Of a DNA stretch of 64,000 nucleotides, positions 1 to 8,294 are shown piece by piece. The stretch lies in NCBI RefSeq assembly GCF_004827385.1, contig NZ_SRXN01000031.1, positions 1-64,000 of the forward strand, in the 5' to 3' direction. The position numbers were made by a program, and so were the translations under genes. Numbering within the stretch: position 1 is the first letter of the stretch; every line of letters starts with the position of its first letter. This DNA comes from Ensifer sp. MPMI2T. GTDB taxonomy: Bacteria; Pseudomonadota; Alphaproteobacteria; Rhizobiales; Rhizobiaceae. The notes beneath the pieces were generated by a model that made no database searches, was not told the DNA's origin, and saw only the letters and a program-made list of their open reading frames with translations.

Positions 1-45
1 TCCCTGTCATGACGGGGGGAGGGCTAGGGTGAGGGGCAAATTTGA
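1..45. repeat. Tail of a rhizobial intergenic repeat (cut by window start)
   Basis: This short stretch (a G-run, then 'gggctagggtgaggggcaaa') resembles the terminal part of the C/G-rich repeat seen near 36.0 kb and 56.4 kb, which carries the opposite-strand version 'ttgccccttccctaacc'. No gene is visible between the window start and the cfa stop codon at 89. Confidence 0.45.
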
Positions 46-88
46 TGGGCAAGCAAGGGAGACCGGGGACTGACCGGATGCACCGCGC

Positions 89-1330
89 TCAGATCACGAG
101 ATTTAGCGCCTTTTCCTGATCGATATAGGCGCGCTGCTGATCGGTGATGTAGTCGCGCACGATCGGGGCGGCGTCGCGCGAGCGCGACAATTGCATGTGG
201 AAGACGAGCTGGCTGCCGGTGCGGAACATCATCTCGGCGCTGATCAAGTAGAACTCCCACATCCTGGCAAAGCGCTCGTCGTACATCGCGATTACCTTAT
301 CGCGGTTTTCCTCGAAGCGCTTGCCCCAGTGCGCGAGCGTTGTCGCATAGTGCACCCGCAGGAATTCCAGGTCGGTCACCCACAGGCTGTTCTGCTCGAC
401 AACGGAGAAGACTTCCGAAAGCGCCGGCGAATAGGCGCCGGGGAAGATGTATTTGCGCAGCCACGGGCTTGCCATGCCGGGCGGGCTCATGTGTCCGATC
501 GAGTGCAGCACCGCGAGCCCGTCGTCCGGCATCAACGCATTCAGCTTCTTGAAGAACTCGTCGTAGTGGTGAACGCCGACATGCTCGAACATGCCGACCG
601 AGACGATGCGGTCAAAAGGGCCCTGGACGTCGCGGTAGTCCTTCAGCTCGAAACGCACGCGATCGGCCATGCCGGCCTTGCGAGCCCGCTCGGAAGCGAG
701 CGCCTGCTGCTCCTTCGAAAGCGTCACGCCCAAGACCTCGACATTCTCGAGCGCCGCCAGGTAGAGCGCCAGATCGCCCCAGCCGCAGCCGATATCGAGC
801 ACCTTCATGCCCGGCTTCAGGCAGAGTTTCGCGATGAGCAGGCGGAGCTTGTTGCGCTGCGCCGCTTCCAACGTCTCGTCGGGCTCGCGGAAATAGGCGC
901 AGGAATAGAGCATGTTCTCGTCGAGGAAGAGCTTGTAGAAATCATTGCCGAGATCGTAGTGGTGCGCGACGTTCTGCTGGGCCTTGCCCCTGGGGTTAGC
1001 CTGCTGACGCTTGCGAAAGCGCATCTTGATCGCGCGCAACACCTTTTGGATCGGGTAGGAGCCGAGCGAGAGCCGGTTGATCGAGAACAGCGTGAGGAAA
1101 TCCCGAAGCGTCGAGCCCTCTTCGAAGCGCATGGTGCCATCCATATAGGCCTCGCCGGCGGCAAGCTCGGCGTTGAAGACGAGGCTGCGGTAAAGCCGCT
1201 TGTCCGTCAGCCGCATCGTCACGTGTGGCCCGGGCTCGCCGGAGAAGACGTGGCGCTTGCCATCCGCATCGATCACCGTCAGGCGACCCTTGCGAATGAA
1301 GGATTTCATCATATGCGACAGTGGGAACAT
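89..1330 (-). CDS. cfa: Cyclopropane-fatty-acyl-phospholipid synthase
   Basis: This 413-residue protein is an S-adenosylmethionine-dependent methyltransferase that adds a methylene bridge to unsaturated acyl chains of membrane phospholipids. The SAM-binding glycine motif VLDIGCGWGD lies near residues 177-186. The family motifs HHYDLGNDFY (about 123-132) and YSCAYF (about 142-147) are both present. I chose the ATG at 1330 (MFPLSHMMK); the reading frame stays open upstream to 1510, but that extension looks like non-coding sequence. It is transcribed in the same direction as efp upstream, with a likely terminator between them. The substrate would be the unsaturated lipid made by the FabA/FabB pathway also in this window. 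Rhizobia often have two cfa paralogues, and I cannot say which this is. Confidence 0.95.
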   Translation of the reverse strand: MFPLSHMMKSFIRKGRLTVIDADGKRHVFSGEPGPHVTMRLTDKRLYRSLVFNAELAAGEAYMDGTMRFEEGSTLRDFLTLFSINRLSLGSYPIQKVLRAIKMRFRKRQQANPRGKAQQNVAHHYDLGNDFYKLFLDENMLYSCAYFREPDETLEAAQRNKLRLLIAKLCLKPGMKVLDIGCGWGDLALYLAALENVEVLGVTLSKEQQALASERARKAGMADRVRFELKDYRDVQGPFDRIVSVGMFEHVGVHHYDEFFKKLNALMPDDGLAVLHSIGHMSPPGMASPWLRKYIFPGAYSPALSEVFSVVEQNSLWVTDLEFLRVHYATTLAHWGKRFEENRDKVIAMYDERFARMWEFYLISAEMMFRTGSQLVFHMQLSRSRDAAPIVRDYITDQQRAYIDQEKALNLVI

Positions 1331-1485
1331 GCAAAACCTCGCGTGGCAGGATCGCCGAGAATGAGAAAGGACGCAGTTGGAAAGCCACCGTGCGTCGCGC
1401 CCCGCTTCGGACGGCGGCATCCTAGCACCGGCTTCACAAAATGCGCCCCCTATTTGCAGGTATAGGCAGCCGAATGTGAAACGAG

Positions 1486-1520
1486 AACGGGGACGGCAGT
1501 CAGCAACCAACGTCCCCGTT
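1486..1520 (-). terminator. Probable efp terminator
   Basis: A 10-bp perfect inverted repeat (aacggggacg at 1486-1495, cgtccccgtt at 1511-1520) with a 15-base loop lies just after the efp stop on the minus strand. It is followed by a T-rich stretch rather than a clean T run, so it may be a weak intrinsic terminator. Confidence 0.5.
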
Positions 1521-1545
1521 TGATTTCCCCTGCGAAATTTCTCAA

Positions 1546-2115
1546 TCAGTCCTTGGCGCGCTCGACGTAGGAGCCGTCTTCCGTCGCGATGACGACGCGG
1601 GTGCCCGCCTGGATATGCGGCGGCACGGAGGTGCGAACACCGTTCGAAAGAAGGGCCGGCTTGTAGGAGGACGACGCCGTCTGGCCCTTGACCACCGGTT
1701 CGGTCTCGGTGATCTCGAGGATGACGTGGCGCGGCAGGTCGATGGCGATCGCAACGCCTTCGTGGATCGACAGCATCACGGCCATGCCTTCCTGGAGATA
1801 GGCCTTTTGGTCGCCGATGTCTTCTGCCGACATGACGAGCTGATCGTAGGTTTCCGGATTCATGAAGTGGAAACCTTCGCCATCTTCGTAGAGAAACGTG
1901 TGTTCGCGGTCTTCAACGAAAGCGCGCTCGACCTGCTCGGTCGTGCGGTAGCGCTCGGAAACCTTCACGCCATCGGAAATGCGGCGCATGTCGACCTGCG
2001 TGACCGGCGTGCCCTTGCCCGGGTGGAAGTTCTGTGCGGTAAGCACGACATAGAGCTTGCCGTCGACGTCGAGAACGTTGCCCTTGCGGACAGAAGAAGC
2101 GATGACCTTGACCAT
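1546..2115 (-). CDS. efp: Elongation factor P
   Basis: EF-P binds stalled ribosomes between the P and E sites and rescues peptide-bond formation at polyproline stretches. The 189-residue length is typical. The N-terminal KOW-like domain holds the loop HPGKGT with Lys34, the residue that is beta-lysylated in Escherichia coli. The two OB-fold domains follow. Start is the ATG at 2115 (MVKVIASSV); the longer open frame to 2265 is not needed. The adjacent divergent genes encode the EpmA and EpmB homologues that would modify Lys34, so substrate and both enzymes are neighbours here. Confidence 0.97.
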   Translation of the reverse strand: MVKVIASSVRKGNVLDVDGKLYVVLTAQNFHPGKGTPVTQVDMRRISDGVKVSERYRTTEQVERAFVEDREHTFLYEDGEGFHFMNPETYDQLVMSAEDIGDQKAYLQEGMAVMLSIHEGVAIAIDLPRHVILEITETEPVVKGQTASSSYKPALLSNGVRTSVPPHIQAGTRVVIATEDGSYVERAKD

Positions 2116-2291
2116 TAGTCTTCCTTGTAACAGAGGTATGCGCGACACGGCGAGCCGGGAAACCCGGCCCTGCAGGACGCGAAAACTAGGATTTCGCGCC
2201 GCAACTACCCTAATTTCGCGCAAATAGCCAGCCTGCGCCGGCTCGCTCGCGAAGAAACTTGGCACGCGAAGAAAGTTTGGACCGACCGATC

Positions 2292-3344
2292 ATGCCGCAT
2301 GCTTCTCCCTGGTGGACACCGGATGTCCATGCCGACCGGCGCCCGTTTCTGATCGGGCGCAACCGGATCCAATCGGCATTGCGGCGCTTCTTCGACGAGC
2401 GGGATTTCGTCGAGGTCGACACGGCGAGCCTGCAGGTGTCGCCGGGCAACGAAGCGCATCTGCACGCCTTTGCAACGCAGGCGCTCGGCCATGACGGCGC
2501 CGCACAGCCGCTTTATCTCCATACCTCACCGGAATTCGCCTGCAAGAAACTGCTGGCCGCGGGCGAAAGGCGCATCGCCTGTTTTGCCCATGTCTACCGC
2601 AACCGGGAGCGCGGCCCACTGCACCATCCCGAATTCACCATGCTCGAGTGGTATCGCGCCGGCGAGAGCTATGAGGCGCTGATGCGCGACTGCGCCGAAA
2701 TCCTCGCGCTTGCCGCCGAAACGACGGGCTCGAGATCGCTCACCTATCAGGGCAGGACCACTGACCCGTTTCTTGAACCGGAGCGGCTTTCGCTGGCCGA
2801 GGCCTTCGAGCGTTTTGCGGGCATCGACCTGCTCGCCTCGATCGGCGCGGACGGCGCGACGGATCGCGACCGGCTGGCCGCGGCGATGAGGGTTTCTGGC
2901 CTCCGCGTCGCTGACGACGACATCTGGGCTGACCTCTTCAGCCGTGTGCTCGTGGAAAAGGTCGAGCCCAATCTCGGTTTCGGCCGGCCGACGATCCTCG
3001 ACGAATATCCGACCGCCGAGGCGGCGCTCGCCAGGCCCGCGGCGCGAGACCGCCGCGTCGCCGAACGCTTCGAGCTCTATGCCTGCGGCGTCGAGCTTGC
3101 CAATGCCTTCGGCGAACTGACGGATGCCGCCGAGCAGCGCCGCCGTTTCGAGTTGGAAATGGCGGAGAAGGCGCGCGTCTACGGCGAAACCTATCCGCTC
3201 GACGAGGACTTCCTGTCGGCTCTCGCCATCATGCCCGAGGCGGGCGGCATCGCTCTCGGCTTCGATCGCCTGGTGATGCTGGCGACAGGGGCTTCGCGCA
3301 TCGATCAGGTGCTGTGGGCGCCGGTCGCGGAGGCAAGCGCATGA
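2292..3344 (+). CDS. epmA: EF-P lysyl-lysine ligase EpmA (PoxA/GenX)
   Basis: EpmA is a truncated class II lysyl-tRNA synthetase paralogue that transfers beta-lysine onto EF-P rather than onto tRNA. The 350-residue protein lacks the N-terminal anticodon-binding domain of LysRS. It keeps class II motif 2 (the RNRERGPLHHPEF region, about residues 103-115) and motif 3 (GGIALGFDRLV, near the C-terminus). I prefer the ATG at 2292 over a TTG at 2259 because a purine-rich gaagaaag stretch lies upstream and homologues start near this point. The stop overlaps the start of epmB, so translation is probably coupled. It diverges from efp across about 175 bp. Confidence 0.93.
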   Translation: MPHASPWWTPDVHADRRPFLIGRNRIQSALRRFFDERDFVEVDTASLQVSPGNEAHLHAFATQALGHDGAAQPLYLHTSPEFACKKLLAAGERRIACFAHVYRNRERGPLHHPEFTMLEWYRAGESYEALMRDCAEILALAAETTGSRSLTYQGRTTDPFLEPERLSLAEAFERFAGIDLLASIGADGATDRDRLAAAMRVSGLRVADDDIWADLFSRVLVEKVEPNLGFGRPTILDEYPTAEAALARPAARDRRVAERFELYACGVELANAFGELTDAAEQRRRFELEMAEKARVYGETYPLDEDFLSALAIMPEAGGIALGFDRLVMLATGASRIDQVLWAPVAEASA

Positions 3345-4396
3345 CCGCACAACGCTCCATCAGGACGACGCGCGAGCTCGTCGATGCCGGTCTTATCGCG
3401 CCGGCGGACGAAGAGGCGGTATCGCTGGTGGCGTCGCGCTATGCCGTTTCGATCAGCCCGGCCATTGCGGATCTCATCGACCGTCAGGCCAAGGATGACC
3501 CTATCGCTCGACAGTTCGTGCCGGACGCAGCCGAGCTGACGCTCACGGCGGAAGAGCGCGCCGATCCGATTGGCGACGGTTCGCACAGCCCGGTTACCGG
3601 GATCGTCCACCGCTATCCCGACCGCGTGCTGCTCAAGGCGGTGCATGTGTGCCCCGTCTATTGCCGCTTCTGTTTCCGTCGCGAAATGGTCGGACCGCAG
3701 GGGCTCGGCACTTTGACGCCTGCCGAACTCGACGCCGCGATCGCTTACATTGCGGACCATCCCGAAATCTGGGAGGTAATCCTCACGGGCGGCGATCCGC
3801 TGGTGCTTTCGCCCCGTCGGCTCGGCGAAATCATGGAGCGGCTCGGCGCGATTGACCATGTCAAGATCGTCCGCTTCCACACGCGCGTGCCCGTCGTCGA
3901 ACCGGAGCGCGTCGATGCCGACCTCGTCGCGGCGTTGAAGGCGAGCGGCAAGGCGACCTATGTGGCGCTGCATGCCAACCACCCGCGCGAGCTGACGCCC
4001 GAGGCGCGCGCGGCTTCGGCCCGCCTCATCGATGCGGGCATCGTCATGATCAGCCAGTCGGTGCTGCTCAAGGGCGTCAACGACGATGCGAACGTGCTTG
4101 CGGAACTGATGCGCGCCTTCGTCGAAACGCGGATCAAGCCCTACTACTTGCATCACCCCGATCTCGCGCCCGGCACCGGCCATTTCCGGCTGTCGATCGA
4201 GGAGGGACAGAAGCTCGTCGCCGCGCTTCGCGGCCGCGTTTCCGGCCTTTGCCAGCCAACCTATATTCTCGACATCCCCGGCGGCCACGGCAAGGCCGTT
4301 ATCAGCGCAAGCACGATCGCTGCGGAAGGGGGCGGCTGCTACACCATCACCGATTTCCGCGGAAACGAGCACGCCTATCCGCCGAGATCACGATGA
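3341..4396 (+). CDS. epmB: EF-P beta-lysylation protein EpmB (lysine 2,3-aminomutase family)
   Basis: This is a 351-residue radical-SAM enzyme that converts (S)-alpha-lysine to (R)-beta-lysine, the donor used by EpmA. The [4Fe-4S] motif CPVYCRFC gives Cys104, Cys108 and Cys111. The PLP-dependent aminomutase fold is suggested by full-length similarity to YjeK/KamA; LTGGDPL (about residues 147-153) is the family's glycine-rich SAM site. The ATG at 3341 overlaps the epmA stop (ATGA). Genuine catabolic lysine 2,3-aminomutases are usually longer and sit with other lysine-fermentation genes, so the neighbouring epmA and efp favour the EF-P role. Confidence 0.92.
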   Translation: MTAQRSIRTTRELVDAGLIAPADEEAVSLVASRYAVSISPAIADLIDRQAKDDPIARQFVPDAAELTLTAEERADPIGDGSHSPVTGIVHRYPDRVLLKAVHVCPVYCRFCFRREMVGPQGLGTLTPAELDAAIAYIADHPEIWEVILTGGDPLVLSPRRLGEIMERLGAIDHVKIVRFHTRVPVVEPERVDADLVAALKASGKATYVALHANHPRELTPEARAASARLIDAGIVMISQSVLLKGVNDDANVLAELMRAFVETRIKPYYLHHPDLAPGTGHFRLSIEEGQKLVAALRGRVSGLCQPTYILDIPGGHGKAVISASTIAAEGGGCYTITDFRGNEHAYPPRSR

Positions 4397-4433
4397 TTTT
4401 GTAGAGGCCGATTTCCCAAAAATTCGCAACGCA

Positions 4434-4460
4434 CGTCACAGGCGTCCACGGTCAATCGTC
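4434..4460 (+). promoter_or_regulatory. Candidate ECF41-type promoter
   Basis: CGTCACA (4434-4440), exactly 16 bases, then CGTC (4457-4460). This matches the published ECF41 promoter pattern (TGTCACA-like -35, 16-base spacer, CGTC -10) at all but the first base. It lies 44 bp upstream of the CMD-family gene whose operon contains the ECF41 sigma factor, which is where an autoregulated promoter is expected. Confidence 0.75.
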
Positions 4461-4504
4461 AACTGATCGAAAGCATCAATTGACCCCAGCAATGGAGACA
4501 GACC

Positions 4505-4936
4505 ATGACCGATATGAAAGCCGTGCGCTACGAACAGGAAATCCCGGATGTGCTCGACGCGCTTGCCGACGTGCACAACAAAATGGACGGCTACGGCCTC
4601 GACCGGACGATCCACCACCTCGTCCAGCTTCGCGCCTCGCAGATTAACCGCTGCGGCTTCTGCGTGAAGATGCATACAAAGGAAGCCCGTGCCGACGGCG
4701 AGGCGAGCGAACGGCTCGACCGCATTATCGTCTGGGATCAGGTCGGCGATTTCTCCGAGCGTGAAAAGGCCGCTCTCGCCTGGACCGAGGCCTTGACGGA
4801 ACTCCAACCCCGGACCGATTTCGAAAGCTTGCGTGCTCGGCTTCGCGAGCACTTCAGCGACAACGAGATCAGCGTCATCACCTCGACCGTGGCGATGATC
4901 AACCTTTGGAACCGCATCCAGATTTCGAGGCACTGA
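4505..4936 (+). CDS. Carboxymuconolactone decarboxylase/AhpD-family protein
   Basis: This 143-residue all-helical protein has the AhpD-like signature CGFCVKMH, with redox Cys50 and Cys53 and His57, so a peroxidase or disulfide-reductase activity is likelier than true decarboxylation. A ggaga Shine-Dalgarno precedes the ATG. The stop is separated from the sigma-factor ATG by one base, indicating tight coupling. CMD-family proteins are the classic partner genes of ECF41 sigma factors. The substrate is unknown. Confidence 0.9.
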   Translation: MTDMKAVRYEQEIPDVLDALADVHNKMDGYGLDRTIHHLVQLRASQINRCGFCVKMHTKEARADGEASERLDRIIVWDQVGDFSEREKAALAWTEALTELQPRTDFESLRARLREHFSDNEISVITSTVAMINLWNRIQISRH

Positions 4937-4937
4937 C

Positions 4938-5825
4938 ATGGTTCGCAACGACAAGAGCGGCATGTTCGAGGAGACGCGACCCCGCCTCCTCGGCCTCGCC
5001 TACCGCATTCTGGGTTCGCGCGCCGATGCCGAGGATGCGGTGCAGGACACGTTTCTTAAATGGCAGGCGGCCGATCTGTCTGAGATCGAAAATCCGGCCG
5101 CCTGGCTCACCACCGCCTGCACCCGCCGTTGCCTCGATCTGCTGAAATCCGCGCATCGCAAGCGCGTCGACTATGTCGGCGCGTGGCTGCCAGAACCGAT
5201 CCACACCGCAAGCGACGACAACGTGGAGGAGAAGCTTGCGCTCACCTCCTCGCTCACGACCGCATTCCTGCTGATGCTCGAACGGCTGACGCCCAAGGAG
5301 CGGGCCGCCTATCTGTTGCATGAGATTTTCGGCCAACCCTATGGCGAGATTGCCGAAACGCTCGGCATGCAGGAGGCAGCCACCCGCAAGCTAGTCTCAC
5401 GCGCTAAATCCAATATCGGTGTGGTCCAGAGCCGACATGCGACACCGCGCGAGCGGCAGGACGAACTCCTCGCCGCCTTTCACGACGCCATTCACGGCGG
5501 CAACATTGCCAGCCTTTCAGCGCTGTTGTCGGCCGACGTGAAGCTCACCGCCGACGGTGGCGGCAAGGCCGCGACCGTGCTCGGCATCCTTTCCGGCAAA
5601 GAGACCGTCATGGCCTTCATCGCCGAACGCCTGACCGAATACTGGCCGCACTACCGGTGGGAAACCGCGGAGCTCAACGGCGGACGAGGCATCGTCCTCA
5701 GGAGCGATGGCGACATCGCCGCGACGGTTTCCTTCGGCTACGACCACGATGGCCGGGTCGCCGATATCTTCATCGTCCGCAATCCGGACAAGCTCGCTCA
5801 TCTTGACGACGCAACCGTCCATTGA
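4938..5825 (+). CDS. ECF41-family RNA polymerase sigma factor with SnoaL-like C-terminal domain
   Basis: Regions sigma2 (about residues 10-75, with AEDAVQDTF) and sigma4 (about 108-160) are followed by a C-terminal extension to residue 295 of the SnoaL/NTF2-like type. Two hallmarks of group ECF41 are present: WLPEP in the sigma2-sigma4 linker (83-87) and the DGGGK motif (206-210) in the C-terminal domain. In this group the extension, not a membrane anti-sigma factor, controls activity, and indeed no anti-sigma gene is adjacent. It is probably co-transcribed with the upstream CMD gene and downstream MFS gene from the promoter at 4434-4460. The triggering signal is not known. Confidence 0.93.
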   Translation: MVRNDKSGMFEETRPRLLGLAYRILGSRADAEDAVQDTFLKWQAADLSEIENPAAWLTTACTRRCLDLLKSAHRKRVDYVGAWLPEPIHTASDDNVEEKLALTSSLTTAFLLMLERLTPKERAAYLLHEIFGQPYGEIAETLGMQEAATRKLVSRAKSNIGVVQSRHATPRERQDELLAAFHDAIHGGNIASLSALLSADVKLTADGGGKAATVLGILSGKETVMAFIAERLTEYWPHYRWETAELNGGRGIVLRSDGDIAATVSFGYDHDGRVADIFIVRNPDKLAHLDDATVH

Positions 5826-5854
5826 GACGGTGGCCGACCAACGAGGTTCGACAT

Positions 5855-7303
5855 ATGCTCGACAAGACCAAGAACGCCGCGGCCGCGTCCGATGCCGGCT
5901 GGCTCACCCTTTTCTCCGGCGGGAACGCCATCCATTCGCTTGTGCTCAGCGGCGGCGTCGCGTTGCACGCGCTCAATATCTATATCGTCACGACCGTCAT
6001 GCCATCCATCGTGCGGGACATCGGCGGGCTCGACTATTATGCCTGGAGCACGACACTCTTCGTCGCCGCATCCATTCTCGGTGCGGCACTTTCGGCGCGG
6101 CTGCTCGCTCGGGCGGGCGCCGGAGGCGCCTATGCCGTCGGCGCGCTGGTCTTCGGACTTGGCTCGCTTGCATGCGCCCTCGCACCCGGCATGCCGTTGC
6201 TGCTTACCGGCCGCGCGATCCAGGGCTTCGGCGGCGGGCTTCTCTATGCGCTTGCCTATGGCGTCATTCGCATGGTCTTCCCGGCCGCACTCTGGGCCCG
6301 CGCGATCGGACTCATATCCGCAACCTGGGGCACCGCGACGCTCGTCGGCCCGGCGGTCGGCGGCGTGTTTGCCGAATATGGCGCGTGGCGGGCTGCCTTC
6401 TGGTCGCTGCTGCCCCTGACGGCGGTGCTCGCGACTCTCGCGCTCTCGACTCTGCCGCGGACGACCTCAGGCGCGCGCGGTCCGCTGCCGCTGCTGCAGC
6501 TCACGCTTCTCATCGGCATCGTCCTGGTACTCTCTGTGAGCGGGACCCTTACGGCGACCGCCGAACAGATCGCCGGCGCCAGTGTCGCGCTCGTTCTCTT
6601 TGCGGTGCTCGTCGCAAGCGAGCGTCGCGCTACGGCGCGGCTATTGCCGCAGGGCGCCCTCAACCCTCGTGCGCCGCTCGCGGCGCTCTATGCGACCATT
6701 GCATTGGCGATGATCGGCATGCAGCCGGAGATCTACGTTCCCTATCTGTTGCAGGAACTGCACGGGCGGTCTCCCCTCGTTGCCGGTTACATTGCCGCGT
6801 TGATGGCGCTCGGCTGGACGGCCGGCTCGATGACAAGCGCCCATTGGGAAGGCAGCCGCGCGCGCAAGACGATTACCGCCGGCCCGTTCTTCGGCCTTGT
6901 CGGTCTCCTGACGATCGCTGCTTTCATGCCGATGATATCGGCTGGTTTCGCCGTGATCGCGGTGCCGCTGTGCCTCGGGATCGCTGCGGTCGGCTTCGGC
7001 ATCGGCGTTGCGTGGCCGCACATCGTCACGGCGGTCTATGCCGCGGCGCCCGCTGGCGAAGAGGAAAAGGCGGCAGCGTCGATCACGACGATCCAGCTCT
7101 TCGCCGCATCGCTCGGCGCCGCACTTGCCGGCATGACAGCTAACCTGGCCGGTGTTGGCGAGGGCACGACGGAGGGCGCCACCTCAACCGCGATCTGGCT
7201 CTTTGGGCTTTTCTCACTCGCACCGGCCTTGGGCATCGCCTCCGCCCGGAGGGCAGTTGGCGGAGACTCAAATCGACATATGCAGAACCAAGAAATGCAT
7301 TAG
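5855..7303 (+). CDS. MFS drug/metabolite exporter
   Basis: This 482-residue polytopic membrane protein has the hydrophobic profile of a major facilitator with 12-14 helices. Its early NIYIVTTVMPSIVRDIGG region is typical of the DHA2/EmrB-type drug:H+ antiporter group. I chose the ATG at 5855 because acgagg lies about 8 bases upstream; the frame is open to 5822. The gap to the sigma-factor gene is only 29 bp, so it probably belongs to the ECF41 operon and may export the compound linked to that response. The cargo cannot be predicted. Confidence 0.88.
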   Translation: MLDKTKNAAAASDAGWLTLFSGGNAIHSLVLSGGVALHALNIYIVTTVMPSIVRDIGGLDYYAWSTTLFVAASILGAALSARLLARAGAGGAYAVGALVFGLGSLACALAPGMPLLLTGRAIQGFGGGLLYALAYGVIRMVFPAALWARAIGLISATWGTATLVGPAVGGVFAEYGAWRAAFWSLLPLTAVLATLALSTLPRTTSGARGPLPLLQLTLLIGIVLVLSVSGTLTATAEQIAGASVALVLFAVLVASERRATARLLPQGALNPRAPLAALYATIALAMIGMQPEIYVPYLLQELHGRSPLVAGYIAALMALGWTAGSMTSAHWEGSRARKTITAGPFFGLVGLLTIAAFMPMISAGFAVIAVPLCLGIAAVGFGIGVAWPHIVTAVYAAAPAGEEEKAAASITTIQLFAASLGAALAGMTANLAGVGEGTTEGATSTAIWLFGLFSLAPALGIASARRAVGGDSNRHMQNQEMH

Positions 7304-7403
7304 AGTGAGAAGCTCGACGTCGCAGCAGGCGCGCTGCGATTATGCAAGGACTTCTGCGAAGGTGGCCGAAAAGCATCCCCTATCGATGTCGCCGGAGAGA
7401 GCC

Positions 7404-8216
7404 ATGGCGCCAAGGGGTTGCTTCACTGGCGTCAAGGCAACGCCGCTGATTACGCTCCAGGCGAAGGCGGAGGAGAGCGCCATGCCGGACTCCCTCCTCC
7501 ACGACCATTTCGCCGCCGCCGCGCTCGCTCGCATCGGCGAGGATCTTACGCACCTGAAGGTCGGCCGTGACATGACGATCGCGATCGCCATGCGGGCCTA
7601 CCTGCTCGATCGCTGGACCGAGGCCTTTCTCGACCGGCACCCCGATGCGACCGTGCTACACCTCGGTTGCGGTCTCGACAGCCGCGTTTTTCGTCTCGAT
7701 CCGCAACCGCCTGTGCGCTGGTTCGATGTCGATTTTCCAGACGTCATCGCGCTCAGGCGGCGTCTTTATCCCGATCGAGAGAACTACGCAATGATCGAGG
7801 CCTCGATCACCAGCGAACCGTGGCTTTGCCAATGTCCTGCCGACAGGCCGGCGATGATCGTTGCCGAGGGAGTGCTGCCTTATCTGGAGCAGGACCGGGT
7901 GCCGCAGCTCCTGCACCGGCTCGTCGGCCATTTCCCGCTCGGCGAGTTCGCTTTCGATGCCTATAGCCGGCTAATGATCTGGCTGCTGACCCTCAACCCC
8001 GCGATCCGCGCGACCGGCGCCGACCTTCATTGGGCACTCGACGACCCGGCGGAACTCGCGCGGCAGGTACCGAGCCTGACGCTCGTCGAGGACCGCTGCA
8101 ACTGGAGCGGGGCCGTGGCGGCGCGTATGTCACCCCTTGCGCAGATCACGCTCCAAATGCTCGAGGCAATGCCGATGCTGCCGCCGATGGGGCGCCTGCT
8201 TCGATATCGATTTTGA
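7404..8216 (+). CDS. Class I SAM-dependent methyltransferase, LCM/PPM-like family
   Basis: About 270 residues. The segment VLHLGCGLDSRVFRL is the SAM-binding motif of the leucine-carboxyl-methyltransferase-like family (TcmP/Omt group), and the acidic loop FDVDFPDVI follows. In bacteria these enzymes O-methylate small secondary metabolites. I chose the ATG at 7404, preceded by ggagag; an in-frame ATG at 7386 is possible. The gene lies 100 bp after the MFS gene and could be the last member of that operon. Substrate unknown. Confidence 0.8.
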   Translation: MAPRGCFTGVKATPLITLQAKAEESAMPDSLLHDHFAAAALARIGEDLTHLKVGRDMTIAIAMRAYLLDRWTEAFLDRHPDATVLHLGCGLDSRVFRLDPQPPVRWFDVDFPDVIALRRRLYPDRENYAMIEASITSEPWLCQCPADRPAMIVAEGVLPYLEQDRVPQLLHRLVGHFPLGEFAFDAYSRLMIWLLTLNPAIRATGADLHWALDDPAELARQVPSLTLVEDRCNWSGAVAARMSPLAQITLQMLEAMPMLPPMGRLLRYRF

Positions 8217-8241
8217 CGCGCCTGTGTTTGCCGATCAAGGA

Positions 8242-8272
8242 AAAGGGCCGCGGGGCGTGCCGGCGGCCCTTT
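8242..8272. terminator. Bidirectional intrinsic terminator
   Basis: A 10-bp perfect stem (aaagggccgc at 8242-8251, gcggcccttt at 8263-8272) with an 11-base loop lies between two convergent genes. The A/T-flanked stem gives short U runs on both strands. Confidence 0.7.
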
Positions 8273-8294
8273 GTCGAATCCGCTGCGTCGCGGA

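Noticed and set aside
191-1465. Long plus-strand open frame (424 codons) opposite cfa
   Set aside because: It is the antisense shadow of cfa, whose motifs are unmistakable. Its own protein is His/Glu/Arg-rich without any family sign.
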